NCBI GenBank assembly: GCA_022781715.1
Contig: JALETB010000022.1
Span: 1 to 57,361 of the forward strand
DNA: 57,361 nucleotides
Reading direction: 5' to 3'
From: Clostridiales bacterium
Lineage (GTDB): Bacteria > Bacillota > Clostridia > Christensenellales > Borkfalkiaceae
The translations under genes were made by a program, and so were the position numbers. The notes under the pieces are model-generated. The model ran no database searches, was not told the origin of the DNA, and saw only the letters and a program-made list of their open reading frames with translations. The stretch's first letter is position 1; each line of letters begins with the position of its first letter. This document shows positions 18,481 through 26,137 of this stretch, piece by piece.

Positions 18481-19401
18481 ATGTGGTTTTTACTCGCGCT
18501 CATCGCGCTTGTTTGTTGGAGCGGATCCGATCTGTTTTCAAAAATCGGTTCCAAGCCGGACGATAAATTCAGCCAGTGGAAAATGGTCGTCGCAGTCGGT
18601 CTTGTAATGGGCATTCACGCAGGTATCGAAATAGTATTTTTTAAAGTGCCGTTTTCGCTTGAAGCAATGTGGACTTATCTGCCCGCGTCCTTATGTTATA
18701 TTTCCTCGATGTTTATCGGGTATATCGGGCTGAGGTATATCGAACTTTCCATTTCCTCGCCTATATGCAACACGTCGGGAGCGTTTGCATCGCTCTTCCT
18801 TATCATATTTTTTGCGGACAGAGCGGGCATCGAAAGCCAGACGCAACTCGTGATGACGATTGTGGGAATAATAGTGTGCGCGCTCGGCGTAACGGGTCTC
18901 GGTTTTGCCGAAATGAGCGAAGACGACGAAATAAGAGCGCGCAGACAGGAAACAGCGAACGTGAAATACAGCAAAAGTTGGCTCGCGCTCGCGATTCCCA
19001 TAATTTATTGTTTTATCGACGCGGCGGGAACGGTCGCCGATTCGTTTATTCTCGACGTACTTGACGAGGACGTGGCGAATGTCGCTTATGAACTCACGTT
19101 CCTTCTTTGCGGAATAGTCGCCGCGATTTACGCGTTTGCTATCAAAAAGGACAAGCCGACGGTAAAACGCGAAGCCCCGAAACTTATCGGAGCGATCAGC
19201 GAAACGGTGGGGCAATTTGCTTATATTTCCGCCATTGCGGCAAACACCGTGGCAGCAGCGCCGATAATTTCCTGTTATTGCGTGCTTTCGGTTGTGTGGA
19301 GCGCGATATTCCTCAAAGAAAGATTGTCGTGGAAGCATTACGCGGCGATTGCGATAACTGTCGTCGGAATTGCCGTTCTCGGTATATTCGGCGGGGAATA
19401 A
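18481..19401 (+). CDS. DMT-superfamily (EamA-like) transporter
   Basis: 306 residues with about ten transmembrane helices in two EamA-type repeats. The N-terminal helix WFLLALIALVCWSGSDLFSKIG and the second-repeat end VLSVVWSAIFLKERLSWKHYAAIAITVVGIAVLGI are characteristic: a repeat ends with an exporter-like LKERL motif before the last helix pair. A charged cytoplasmic loop (SEDDEIRARRQETANVKYSK) separates the repeats. Substrates of this superfamily range from amino acids to sugars, and nothing here narrows it. Shine-Dalgarno TGGAGA lies about 10 bases before ATG. A terminator shared with the convergent WYL regulator gene follows. Confidence 0.88.
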   Translation: MWFLLALIALVCWSGSDLFSKIGSKPDDKFSQWKMVVAVGLVMGIHAGIEIVFFKVPFSLEAMWTYLPASLCYISSMFIGYIGLRYIELSISSPICNTSGAFASLFLIIFFADRAGIESQTQLVMTIVGIIVCALGVTGLGFAEMSEDDEIRARRQETANVKYSKSWLALAIPIIYCFIDAAGTVADSFILDVLDEDVANVAYELTFLLCGIVAAIYAFAIKKDKPTVKREAPKLIGAISETVGQFAYISAIAANTVAAAPIISCYCVLSVVWSAIFLKERLSWKHYAAIAITVVGIAVLGIFGGE

Positions 19402-19424
19402 GCGGCAAAAGTTTATAATAATAG

Positions 19425-19462
19425 CGGCGGCGGATTGTCCAAAAGCAATCCGCCGCCGTTTT
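19425..19462. terminator. Bidirectional terminator between DMT transporter and WYL regulator
   Basis: Perfect 13-bp stem CGGCGGCGGATTG / CAATCCGCCGCCG with an 8-base loop and TTTT on the plus side. It sits between two convergent genes and can serve both, though the T-run is weak on the minus side. Confidence 0.88.
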
Positions 19463-19482
19463 AGCGTTACGGTTAAAATGAT

Positions 19483-20421
19483 TCAGTGTTTGTCGGAATA
19501 AAGATTAATCACGGCGTTCGCCGCGTTACAAACGTCGTAAATAAGTTTTTTCGGGTGTAAAATGCTCACCTTATCGCCGAAGCCGAGCAGTTTTGAGATG
19601 AGCCAGTCGTCGCACGGAATCGTCGCCGAAGCGTAAAGATTTCCGTCCGCACCCTTATAAACCGCGTCCACGCCCAGCCATTCTTCAACGTCCGCGCGGG
19701 CGGCTTCCGTAAGTTTCAGTTCTATGGTTTCACAAGGCAAGTCCTCGAACCATCTTTCCAGTTTAAGATTGCTTTTCGCGTCCTCGCGCGGGCTGTATTT
19801 TTTGTCGGTAAGGTTTGCGTAAACAATTCTCGATGTCTTGAAAATTCTGAAATCGTTCCTTAAAAGGCAGAACGCGTAAACGTACCAGAAACCTTGTTTC
19901 AGCAAAATAATCTGCGGCTCGATCTCGCGCATGGTTTCCTCGCCCGATTTGTCGCGGTAGCAGATTTCGAGCGTCGACTGATTTTCGATTGCTTTTTCCA
20001 CCGTATAAACGACGTTTTTAACGTTGTCGTTGCCGTACCAGTTCGAGCCGTCAATGATAAAGTGCGAGGCCGGCATACTTTCGCTTGCAAAATCCGAACG
20101 CTTGAGCGAGCAGAGTTTGTCCAGCGCGGATTCGATGTCGCTGCTGCCGAGTTGCTCGTTGCACGATTCGAGCGTCGAAACCACGGCGTTGAACTCGCTT
20201 TCGGTCATAACGCTCGCGGGCAGTCTGAACGATTCGGCAATGTAATAGCCCCCGTTTCTGCCCGGTTCGGAAATAAGCGGGATATCCGCAAGGCTTATCG
20301 CCGTGAGATAGCGGAACGCGGTGCGCGTGGAGATGTCGAACCTTCTCGCGATATACGCCGCGCTGACTTTCTTTTTGGAAAGCAGCAAAAACAAAATTTT
20401 AATCATCAATTCGTATTTCAT
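19483..20421 (-). CDS. HTH-WYL transcriptional regulator
   Basis: 312 residues. The N-terminal helix-turn-helix of the HTH_11 type (SAAYIARRFDISTRTAFRYLTAIS) is followed by a linker and a WYL domain (about residues 140-230) with RDKSGEETMREIEPQIILLKQGFWYVYAFCLLRNDFRIFKTSRI. A C-terminal WCX-like region (LKLTEAARADVEEWLG) ends the protein. WYL regulators sense ligands such as nucleotides or modified DNA and frequently control DNA-damage or defence genes. This one is divergent from the recombinase operon (130-base gap), making that operon a candidate target. Its own promoter holds a palindrome in the spacer, suggesting autoregulation. Confidence 0.92.
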   Translation of the reverse strand: MKYELMIKILFLLLSKKKVSAAYIARRFDISTRTAFRYLTAISLADIPLISEPGRNGGYYIAESFRLPASVMTESEFNAVVSTLESCNEQLGSSDIESALDKLCSLKRSDFASESMPASHFIIDGSNWYGNDNVKNVVYTVEKAIENQSTLEICYRDKSGEETMREIEPQIILLKQGFWYVYAFCLLRNDFRIFKTSRIVYANLTDKKYSPREDAKSNLKLERWFEDLPCETIELKLTEAARADVEEWLGVDAVYKGADGNLYASATIPCDDWLISKLLGFGDKVSILHPKKLIYDVCNAANAVINLYSDKH

Positions 20422-20437
20422 TTTTTTCGCCCGCTTG

Positions 20438-20456
20438 TTTACAGAAATTATGTAAA
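20438..20456. promoter_or_regulatory. Inverted repeat in the WYL regulator leader, possible operator
   Basis: TTTAC-N9-GTAAA (plus-strand reading) just downstream of the minus-strand promoter and 17 bases from the regulator start. Dimer-type symmetry in this position would suit autoregulation; this is inferred. Confidence 0.35.
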
Positions 20457-20457
20457 T

Positions 20458-20486
20458 ATTTTACTAAAGGATGTTCCTTTTGTCAA
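20458..20486 (-). promoter_or_regulatory. Promoter of the WYL regulator with a palindrome filling the spacer
   Basis: On the minus strand: TTGACA (20486-20481), 17-base spacer, TAAAAT (20463-20458). The spacer contains AAAGGA-ACA-TCCTTT, a perfect 6-bp inverted repeat (20466-20480), an ideal place for a repressor to block RNA polymerase. Confidence 0.75.
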
Positions 20487-20551
20487 GAAAATCTGTCCGC
20501 GATAGATAAAGCCGCGTTTATTTATTATCGGAAAATGCAATAATACGGTAT

Positions 20552-20710
20552 ATGAAAGTAAATATTTATCTTAATAACGAAAGACTTGAAAACGAAGACG
20601 TGAAAAAATACAAATGCGTGAGTTCTGTCGTAAAGGACGCGGTCAACGAGGCGTATTACAGATATCTCGACGAACAGACCGGATCGCGCGGCGGTAAAAA
20701 CGTCAAGTGA
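20552..20710 (+). CDS. 52-residue unknown protein coupled to the serine recombinase
   Basis: Too short for the ORF track. ATG 20552 opens a frame MKVNIYLNNERLENED... ending KNVK and stopping at TGA 20708-20710, which overlaps the GTG start of the recombinase (GTGA). The sequence is moderately charged, with a predicted beta strand then a helix (VVKDAVNEAYYRYLDEQ), and has coding-like codon use similar to neighbours. No clear Shine-Dalgarno precedes the ATG. The stop/start overlap and the common strand suggest it is translated with the recombinase and may modulate it. I do not recognise the family. Confidence 0.65.
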   Translation: MKVNIYLNNERLENEDVKKYKCVSSVVKDAVNEAYYRYLDEQTGSRGGKNVK

Positions 20711-22242
20711 AAGAAAAGAGCAAAAAAATCACATTCGATTATCCGTTATACGACGAGATAACCGACGAGGACGATGAGATAACAGCGGCGTATCTCCGCG
20801 TTTCCACGGATACGCAGGCGCAGGAAGGTTACGGCCTCGACGTTCAGTATGCCGCGATAAAAAGATACGTCGAGGCTTACGACGTCAAAAACGTTTTCAT
20901 TTTCGCCGACGACGGCTACACCGGAATGAACGAGGTTCGTCCGGCTTTTTCGGCTATGTCGAAGTTGATGAAAGAGGGCAGGGTTAAATTCGTCATCACG
21001 TACAGTCTCGACCGAATCGGAAGAACGCAGATGATTATTCTGCGTTTTTTAAAAGAGCAGTGCGAGGCGGCGAAATGTGATTTTTACGCCGTGAAAGACA
21101 ACGTCGATTCGAGGAGCAGGCAGACTTACGGCATATTGATTTCCATATTGTCAATTTTCGCGGAGTTCGACCACGATGCGATCATTTCCAAACTCACGAG
21201 CGGCAGAATTCAGCGTGCAAAAGAAGGATTCTGGAAGGGCGGGGGAAAGCCGCCGTATGGCTACAGATACTCAAAAAAAGAAGGAGAACTCGTCGTTTGC
21301 GAGGAAGAAGCGGAAAAGGTTAAAAAAGTTTTCGATATCTACACGACGAGCGGTTTTTCACCGAAAAAAATAGCGGATATCGTCGGGCTTTCGTCCGACA
21401 AAGCCGTGTTCAATATTTTGAAAAACAGAATCTACATCGGCGAGGTTTTTTATCGCGGCGAAAGTTATAAGGGGCGCCATAAGTCGATTATCGACTCTGA
21501 AACGTTTGAATCGGCGCAGGAAATACTGAGAGAAAAAAGCGTTAAAAGGAGCGGTTCGGTTTATCTTTTGTCATCGCTTTTGGAGTGCGGTGAATGCGGC
21601 GCGAAAATGCGCTATATGAAGTGGGGTAGAAAAGGCAGACAGATAAAAAACGGACGAGAAAAGAACGCAGCAAAGGGCGACGGCGAACTCAGAATTTTGT
21701 GTTATTCGTATTTCCCGAACAGCACCAAAAAGTATCTCGTAAAATCCGAAAATTGCCCGAACGTGATTTTCGACGCGGAGGCAATCGAAGCCGCGGTGAT
21801 TGAATCCGTTATGCGTTTCGCGGTGGAATACGGAGAAGAAAGAGAGAGAAAAGAGTTGTCCGCAGATGATATAACCGAGGGGTTGAAAGCGAAAAAAGAT
21901 AAATTGGCGGCGGAATATTCGCGGCTCGTGAACGCTTACAGAAAACTCGGCGACGAGGAACTTTTGGAACAGGCGGCGACGATAAAACGAAAAATTAGGA
22001 GACTCGAGAAGGATATCGCTGACGAAGCGGAAAAGAAAACTCTCCTGAAAAACGAACGAAAAAAGATCGAAATAATCCGCACTTTGCCCGACACGTGGGA
22101 TAAAATGGACGACAGAACGAAACAAAGAATTATCCGCGGACTTGTCGAAAAGGTCGTTGTGACTAAAGGCAAAATAGACGTACACCTGCGCAGTTCCGCA
22201 TATGACAAAATCCCTGAGGTTTCGGCCGAAAAAAAAGAATAA
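20707..22242 (+). CDS. Large serine recombinase (site-specific)
   Basis: 511 residues from GTG 20707. The resolvase/invertase catalytic domain has AYLRVSTDTQAQEGYGLD with nucleophile Ser at about residue 33, ADDGYTGMNEVRPAF, and ITYSLDRIGRTQ containing the catalytic arginines. The Recombinase domain (GKPPYGYRYSKKEGELVV, ILKNRIYIGEVFYRG, KGRHKSIIDSETFE), a zinc-ribbon with LLECGECGAKMRYM and later cysteines, and a long coiled-coil C-terminus follow. Large serine recombinases integrate or excise elements or invert DNA. Here no other element genes or att-like direct repeats were seen, so its target is unknown. It is longer at the N-terminus than many relatives (an acidic stretch of about 25 residues before the catalytic domain). 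Confidence 0.93.
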   Translation: MKEKSKKITFDYPLYDEITDEDDEITAAYLRVSTDTQAQEGYGLDVQYAAIKRYVEAYDVKNVFIFADDGYTGMNEVRPAFSAMSKLMKEGRVKFVITYSLDRIGRTQMIILRFLKEQCEAAKCDFYAVKDNVDSRSRQTYGILISILSIFAEFDHDAIISKLTSGRIQRAKEGFWKGGGKPPYGYRYSKKEGELVVCEEEAEKVKKVFDIYTTSGFSPKKIADIVGLSSDKAVFNILKNRIYIGEVFYRGESYKGRHKSIIDSETFESAQEILREKSVKRSGSVYLLSSLLECGECGAKMRYMKWGRKGRQIKNGREKNAAKGDGELRILCYSYFPNSTKKYLVKSENCPNVIFDAEAIEAAVIESVMRFAVEYGEERERKELSADDITEGLKAKKDKLAAEYSRLVNAYRKLGDEELLEQAATIKRKIRRLEKDIADEAEKKTLLKNERKKIEIIRTLPDTWDKMDDRTKQRIIRGLVEKVVVTKGKIDVHLRSSAYDKIPEVSAEKKE

Positions 22243-22257
22243 GCATTGAAAGACGGG

Positions 22258-22272
22258 CTATAAGTCGATTAA
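22258..22272 (+). repeat. CTATAAGTCGATTAA repeat, copy 2 (intergenic)
   Basis: Exact 15-base match to the copy at 11774, located 15 bases after the recombinase stop codon. Confidence 0.7.
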
Positions 22273-22291
22273 TTGAGTATTTTTAAGGAAA

Positions 22292-22321
22292 TTTGCCGCC
22301 CGCCTGCAGGCGAGCGGCAAA
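22292..22321. terminator. Strong hairpin between convergent recombinase and asd genes
   Basis: TTTGCCGC-C-CGCC-TGCA-GGCG-A-GCGGCAAA: an 8-bp stem, one mismatch, then 4 bp. It lacks a clean T-run on either strand. Its position between convergent genes suggests a bidirectional or factor-dependent terminator. Confidence 0.55.
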
Positions 22322-22328
22322 CAAAATA

Positions 22329-22354
22329 TTAGTGATGACGAATGGAATTCCTAA
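22329..22354. repeat. 26-bp dispersed repeat, copy A (overlaps asd stop codon)
   Basis: TTAGTGATGACGAATGGAAT then TCCTAA. It matches 37153-37178 at 25 of 26 bases. The asd stop codon (minus TAG, 22353-22351) lies inside it. Confidence 0.75.
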
Positions 22355-23337
22355 TGCGAGAATATGTGTTCCGCAATCTGGACGGCGTTCAACGCTGCGC
22401 CTTTGAGCGTGTTGTCGCCCGCGGCAAAATACGAAAAACCATTTTCGAAAACGCCGCTTTTGCGGATTCTGCCGAAGAGAATCTCATTCTTTCCGTCGGC
22501 GTCCGTAGCGTTCGGGAATGGCGAAAACAATGCGGCGGGATACTGCATCTCGTCGGTAAGCGTTGGATAATCGACCGGTTTTTCGGTTTCGACTTCCACG
22601 CTCACTCCGTGACAGTTTTCCACAGGCACGCGGACGCATGTGGCGGAAACTTTAACGTCAAGTCCCGTGATTTTCCTCGTTTCGTTCACCATTTTCAGTT
22701 CTTCCTCAGTGTGTCCGTCCGATAGGACTTCGCCGATTTGCGGGATGAACGTTTCGGAAATATTATAAGGATAAAATTTACCGGTGAAGCCCTGCCTCGT
22801 CAGCAAAAGGTCGGCTATGCCTTTCATTCCGCTGCCGCTCACAGCCTGATATGTCGAGAAAACGAGGCTTTTAACGCCGTATTTCTCGATAACGTTTTTT
22901 AATGGAACGAGCGCGATTATTGTGGAGCAGTTCGGGTTTGCCACGATGTTTTTCGGAATTTCTGTCATACTTGCCGCGTTGATTTCGGGGATTACGAGCG
23001 GAACGTCTTTATCTGATCTGAACGCGCTTGAATTATCGATGACGATCGCGCCGCTTTTCGCGAAAAGCGGCGCGTATTTTAACGAAACGTCCTTTCCCGC
23101 GGAGAAAAACACAAAATCGAATTTCCCGTCGATGTTTTCGTCCAGTTTTTCAACGGTCGGTCTTTTGCCGCCGAACAAAATCCTTTTGCCTTCGCTTTTT
23201 TCGGACGCGAAAACTCTTAATTCGCTTATCGGGAAACGCCTTTTATAAAGAGTTCCGAGAATTTTTCTGCCGATAAGTCCCGTCGCCCCGACGACCGCCA
23301 CGCTGTATTTTTTGTTTCCGTTTTGATTTTTATCCAT
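22351..23337 (-). CDS. asd: Aspartate-semialdehyde dehydrogenase
   Basis: 328 residues. It reduces aspartyl phosphate to aspartate semialdehyde, the branch point to lysine/diaminopimelate, threonine and methionine. The NADP-binding VAVVGATGLIGRKIL opens the protein, the catalytic cysteine is in NPNCSTI (Cys 137), and YQAVSGSGMKG and CVRVPVENCHGVSVEVE are conserved substrate-binding segments. Length is at the normal 330. ATG 23337 is the first usable start, though the Shine-Dalgarno is weak and distant. The aspartokinase is 14 kb away, not in an operon with it. Three 33-bp tandem repeats lie directly upstream instead of a lysine riboswitch. Confidence 0.94.
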   Translation of the reverse strand: MDKNQNGNKKYSVAVVGATGLIGRKILGTLYKRRFPISELRVFASEKSEGKRILFGGKRPTVEKLDENIDGKFDFVFFSAGKDVSLKYAPLFAKSGAIVIDNSSAFRSDKDVPLVIPEINAASMTEIPKNIVANPNCSTIIALVPLKNVIEKYGVKSLVFSTYQAVSGSGMKGIADLLLTRQGFTGKFYPYNISETFIPQIGEVLSDGHTEEELKMVNETRKITGLDVKVSATCVRVPVENCHGVSVEVETEKPVDYPTLTDEMQYPAALFSPFPNATDADGKNEILFGRIRKSGVFENGFSYFAAGDNTLKGAALNAVQIAEHIFSH

Positions 23338-23352
23338 AACACAGTGTATGCT

Positions 23353-23450
23353 TTTTCCGTGCCGGGCGTTACTTTTATTAAAAGTTTTCCTGTGTCGGGC
23401 GTTACTTTTATAAAAAATTTTTCTGCGCCGGATGTTGCTTTTATAAAAAC
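23353..23450. repeat. Three tandem 32-33-bp repeats upstream of asd
   Basis: Units 23353-23384, 23385-23417 and 23418-23450 follow TTTTYYTGYGYCGGRYGTTRCTTTTAT(A)AAAAA with about 80-90 percent identity. They lie between the RimK-like gene terminator and the asd start, 15 bases from the asd ATG. Role unknown; leader duplication is the simplest view. Confidence 0.85.
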
Positions 23451-23455
23451 AAAAG

Positions 23456-23486
23456 CCCCCGATAATCGGCTTATACGGGGGTTTTT
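23456..23486. terminator. Terminator after the RimK-like gene
   Basis: Stem CCCCCG / CGGGGG with a 14-base loop. T-rich runs occur on both sides (TTTTT plus; CTTTTGTTTTT minus), so it can end the minus-strand RimK-like transcript before asd. Confidence 0.8.
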
Positions 23487-23515
23487 ATGGTTTAATTAAG
23501 TTTTTGAATCGCCGC

Positions 23516-24400
23516 TTACGCCTTTAAATCTTTGACGGAGCGGATAATGTGCGCGGCGTATTTTTCGGCAACGTTAATCCCGGTGACTTTTTCAAATTCT
23601 TTGAAAAACGCGTTGGAGTTCACTTCGCAGAGGATAAGCCCGCTTTTACCGAAAAGAAAATCTATTCCGCAATAGTCGAGTTTGAGTATGCGGGCGATTT
23701 TTTCCGCGAGAGTCACGGTTTTTTCGTCTGCGTCGAACGCCTCGCCCCTTCCGCCCGCTGAAACGTTGGAGCGGAAATCTCCCGAGGACGTCCTTTTCAT
23801 TGCGCCGACGTATTTTCCGCCGACAACGATAACGCGCAGGTCCGTTCCCTTGCTTTCGGCGATAAATTTCTGATAAACGTGAGGGACGAATCTGAGTCGC
23901 TCCGCCGTATCCGCAAGTTCTGCCTTGTCGCGCACGATATGCACGCCTTTCCCGAGCGAGCCGTAACATTCCTTAACGATCATCGGAAATCCGAGTTTGC
24001 CGGCGAGAAAATCGATGGAATCGCCGTTTATCGAGCCGTAAGACGAATAACACAGCGACGCGGAATATGTTTCCGGCATAGGGATGCCGAACCCGGCAAG
24101 TTTGATATAAGTGAGCATTTTATCGTCGCAATCGGTCATCGCGGAATAGCAATTAAAGCATTTCAAACCGCTTTTTTCGAGTTGCAGAAGGGCGTGTTTG
24201 TCCTTGTCGTAAAAAACGCAGAAGTCGTAGCCCTTATATTTTACGGTGATGTCTCCGTCCGAAATTCCGCAGGCGGAAACATCGAGCGGGCGGACGTCGG
24301 TTTCGACCCCGATTTTCCGGAATTCTTCTTTCAGCCTGAGCGGCTGGTTGAGTTGGCTCGCCTCTTTCGCATAGGCGTTGACGATTATAAGACCTTTCAT
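23516..24400 (-). CDS. RimK-like ATP-grasp ligase
   Basis: 294 residues from ATG at 24400; the track start at 24559 adds a Phe-rich leader that would run through the upstream divergent promoter. The N-terminal preATP-grasp region (GLIIVNAYAKEA) is followed by the ATP-grasp core: FPMIVKECYGSLGKGVHIV, VYQKFIAESKGTDLRVIVVGG, then the metal site CGIDFLFGKSGLILCEVNSNAFF. RimK-like enzymes attach glutamate or another amino acid to a protein or small-molecule carboxylate using ATP. The acceptor is not evident; no partner substrate gene is adjacent except asd downstream. It sits alone with a terminator behind it. Confidence 0.9.
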   Translation of the reverse strand: MKGLIIVNAYAKEASQLNQPLRLKEEFRKIGVETDVRPLDVSACGISDGDITVKYKGYDFCVFYDKDKHALLQLEKSGLKCFNCYSAMTDCDDKMLTYIKLAGFGIPMPETYSASLCYSSYGSINGDSIDFLAGKLGFPMIVKECYGSLGKGVHIVRDKAELADTAERLRFVPHVYQKFIAESKGTDLRVIVVGGKYVGAMKRTSSGDFRSNVSAGGRGEAFDADEKTVTLAEKIARILKLDYCGIDFLFGKSGLILCEVNSNAFFKEFEKVTGINVAEKYAAHIIRSVKDLKA

Positions 24401-24552
24401 GACTTTTATTTTAAAATCAAAACTCTGAAAAGTCAAACGCTTGCGTGTAAACAGAGCAAAAACCCGAAAAAACCTTTTTTGAAAACGATAAAACGCTGCA
24501 AAAGCCGCAAATATGAAAGAATTGTGTAAAAAAATCGCCCGATTAAATATAA

Positions 24553-24584
24553 TTGACAAAAATCGCTTTATATTATATTATAAT
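24553..24584 (+). promoter_or_regulatory. Promoter of the DUF5685 operon
   Basis: TTGACA (24553-24558), 17 bases, TATTAT (24576-24581), with an overlapping TATAAT at 24579-24584. The track start at 24553 is this -35 box, so it is not the protein start. Confidence 0.85.
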
Positions 24585-24609
24585 ACATAAGTACTCAGGA
24601 GATTTTTGT

Positions 24610-25497
24610 ATGTTCGGCTACGTAAAACCCGACACGCCGTATCTGTATATAAAGGACGATACGCTTTATAAGTCGCTTTATTGTTCCGTATGCAAAAGCA
24701 TAGGGAAGATCTGCGGTCAGCGCGCGCGGCTCGGTTTGACGTACGACATAGCGTTTATGTCCGCGTTTATTCACAACGTTGCGGGCGTGGACGTTAAAAT
24801 CGAAAAAAAACACTGCGTCGCTCACCCCGTAACGCGCCGCCCGATTGCTAACCGCGACGATATAACCGATTTTTGCGCCTGCGCCAACGTCGCGCTTGCT
24901 TACTATAAAATCGAGGACGATATCGTGGACGGCAACGGCGGGCAGATAAAGAAGTTGTTTTTCTCCAAAGGCAATAAAAGAGTGGAGAAAAAGCACCCCG
25001 AAATAGGCGAGATTATCCGCAGAAGGTATTCCGAACTTCGCAACCTCGAAAAAAGCGAATGCGACAGCGCGGATATGGTCTGCGAGCCTTTCTCGCAGAT
25101 GATGGTGGAACTCGGAGGCGCCGCTCTTGCCGGAACAAAATACGGAAAAGACGACGAGAAGAAATTTAACGGCGTAGAGCAACTTTTGTATTATCTCGGC
25201 AAGTGGATATATCTCATCGACGCGCTCGACGATTACGATAAGGACATCAAAGAGAAAAACTACAATCCGTTTTATTTCTGTTTCGGGAAAGAACCCGATT
25301 TCAAATCGCTTCTCAAAAATCGCGGGCAGGACGTTTCGTTCGTGTTCTCGTCGGTTTTTTCGGGACTGAAAGAAGCGTTCGGCGAGTGTGAATTCAAATT
25401 CGATTCCGCGCTCATAGGCAATATAATTCTGAGAGGGATTCCCTCCGTAACATCAAAAACATTCAAAAAGGAAGAAAAAAAGAAAAATGGCAAATAA
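24610..25497 (+). CDS. DUF5685-like cysteine-containing protein, function unknown
   Basis: 295 residues from ATG 24610, with CAGGAGA just upstream. The N-terminal MFGYVKPDTPYLYIKDDTLYKSLYCSVCK places three cysteines (C25, C28, C35) that could bind metal. Predicted all-alpha segments follow, with a conserved acidic stretch IYLIDALDDYDKDIKEKNYNPF. The aspartate spacing recalls a DDxxD-like metal site, and conserved helices give the look of a trans-isoprenyl-synthase-like fold; this is only a resemblance. The protein appears to belong to the DUF5685 family seen in Clostridia. It overlaps the J-domain-like gene by 11 bases, forming a three-gene operon with it and a membrane protein. Confidence 0.75.
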   Translation: MFGYVKPDTPYLYIKDDTLYKSLYCSVCKSIGKICGQRARLGLTYDIAFMSAFIHNVAGVDVKIEKKHCVAHPVTRRPIANRDDITDFCACANVALAYYKIEDDIVDGNGGQIKKLFFSKGNKRVEKKHPEIGEIIRRRYSELRNLEKSECDSADMVCEPFSQMMVELGGAALAGTKYGKDDEKKFNGVEQLLYYLGKWIYLIDALDDYDKDIKEKNYNPFYFCFGKEPDFKSLLKNRGQDVSFVFSSVFSGLKEAFGECEFKFDSALIGNIILRGIPSVTSKTFKKEEKKKNGK

Positions 25498-26113
25498 TTT
25501 ATACGATTTATTCGGGCTTGACGAAACTTGTACCGACGCCGAACTCGACGCGGCATACGGTAATTTGCGTTCGAAGTACGCCGAGGACAGATTTTTAGAG
25601 GGCGAAGCGGGGAATATCGCCGCGAAAAAACTCACCGAAATCGACAACGCTTACCGCGACATAATCGCGATGCGCAGAGAGACGGCGAGCGGAAATTCTT
25701 CCGCGGGCAACGCTTTCGGCTCGGTTGAGGAAAAAATCAAGAACGGCGACCTTGCCGGGGCGCAGAGCGAACTCGATTCGTTCAACGAGCGCAACGCCGA
25801 ATGGCATTATCTGCAATCGGTTGTGTTCTATAAGAAAAAATGGACGAACGAGAGTAAAAAACAACTCGAAATCGCAATGCAGATGGATTCGTCCAACGAA
25901 AAATATAAAACCGCGTATAACAAACTCGTCGATAAAATCAAATCCGATTCGGATAAAAGTTTCTCGAGTTATTCCGGCGACAAAAACGGAAAGCATTATC
26001 GCGGCGACGAAACGGGCGCGCCCCAGATGGGCGGCGATTCCTGTATCGACTGGTGCTGCCAGATGGCTATCTGCAACATCGCTCTGAACTGCTGCTGCAA
26101 CAGTTGCCATTAA
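25487..26113 (+). CDS. J-domain-like protein with cysteine-rich tail
   Basis: 208 residues. The first 65 residues resemble a DnaJ J-domain (LYDLFGLDETCTDAELDAAYGNLRSKYAEDRF ... LTEIDNAYRDIIA), but the His-Pro-Asp loop needed to stimulate DnaK is absent (YAED in its place). The middle has a TPR-like helical pair (LDSFNERNAEWHYLQSVVFYKKKW...LEIAMQMDSSNEKY). The last 30 residues are unusually cysteine-rich (CIDWCCQMAICNIALNCCCN), a possible lipid-modified, metal-binding or membrane-associating tail. It overlaps DUF5685 upstream and is 24 bases from the membrane-protein gene. Probable role is scaffolding or adaptor for DUF5685, inferred from linkage only. Confidence 0.8.
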   Translation: MANNLYDLFGLDETCTDAELDAAYGNLRSKYAEDRFLEGEAGNIAAKKLTEIDNAYRDIIAMRRETASGNSSAGNAFGSVEEKIKNGDLAGAQSELDSFNERNAEWHYLQSVVFYKKKWTNESKKQLEIAMQMDSSNEKYKTAYNKLVDKIKSDSDKSFSSYSGDKNGKHYRGDETGAPQMGGDSCIDWCCQMAICNIALNCCCNSCH

Positions 26114-26137
26114 AGCGGCGAGACGGGCTAAATAACG

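Noticed and set aside
21478-21494. CATAAGTCGATTATCG as another copy of the 15-bp repeat
   Set aside because: Differs at both ends of the core and encodes the conserved HKSIID segment of the recombinase, so similarity is likely coincidental.
23353-23450. Lysine riboswitch upstream of asd
   Set aside because: The region consists of 33-bp tandem repeats with no lysine-aptamer core recognised.
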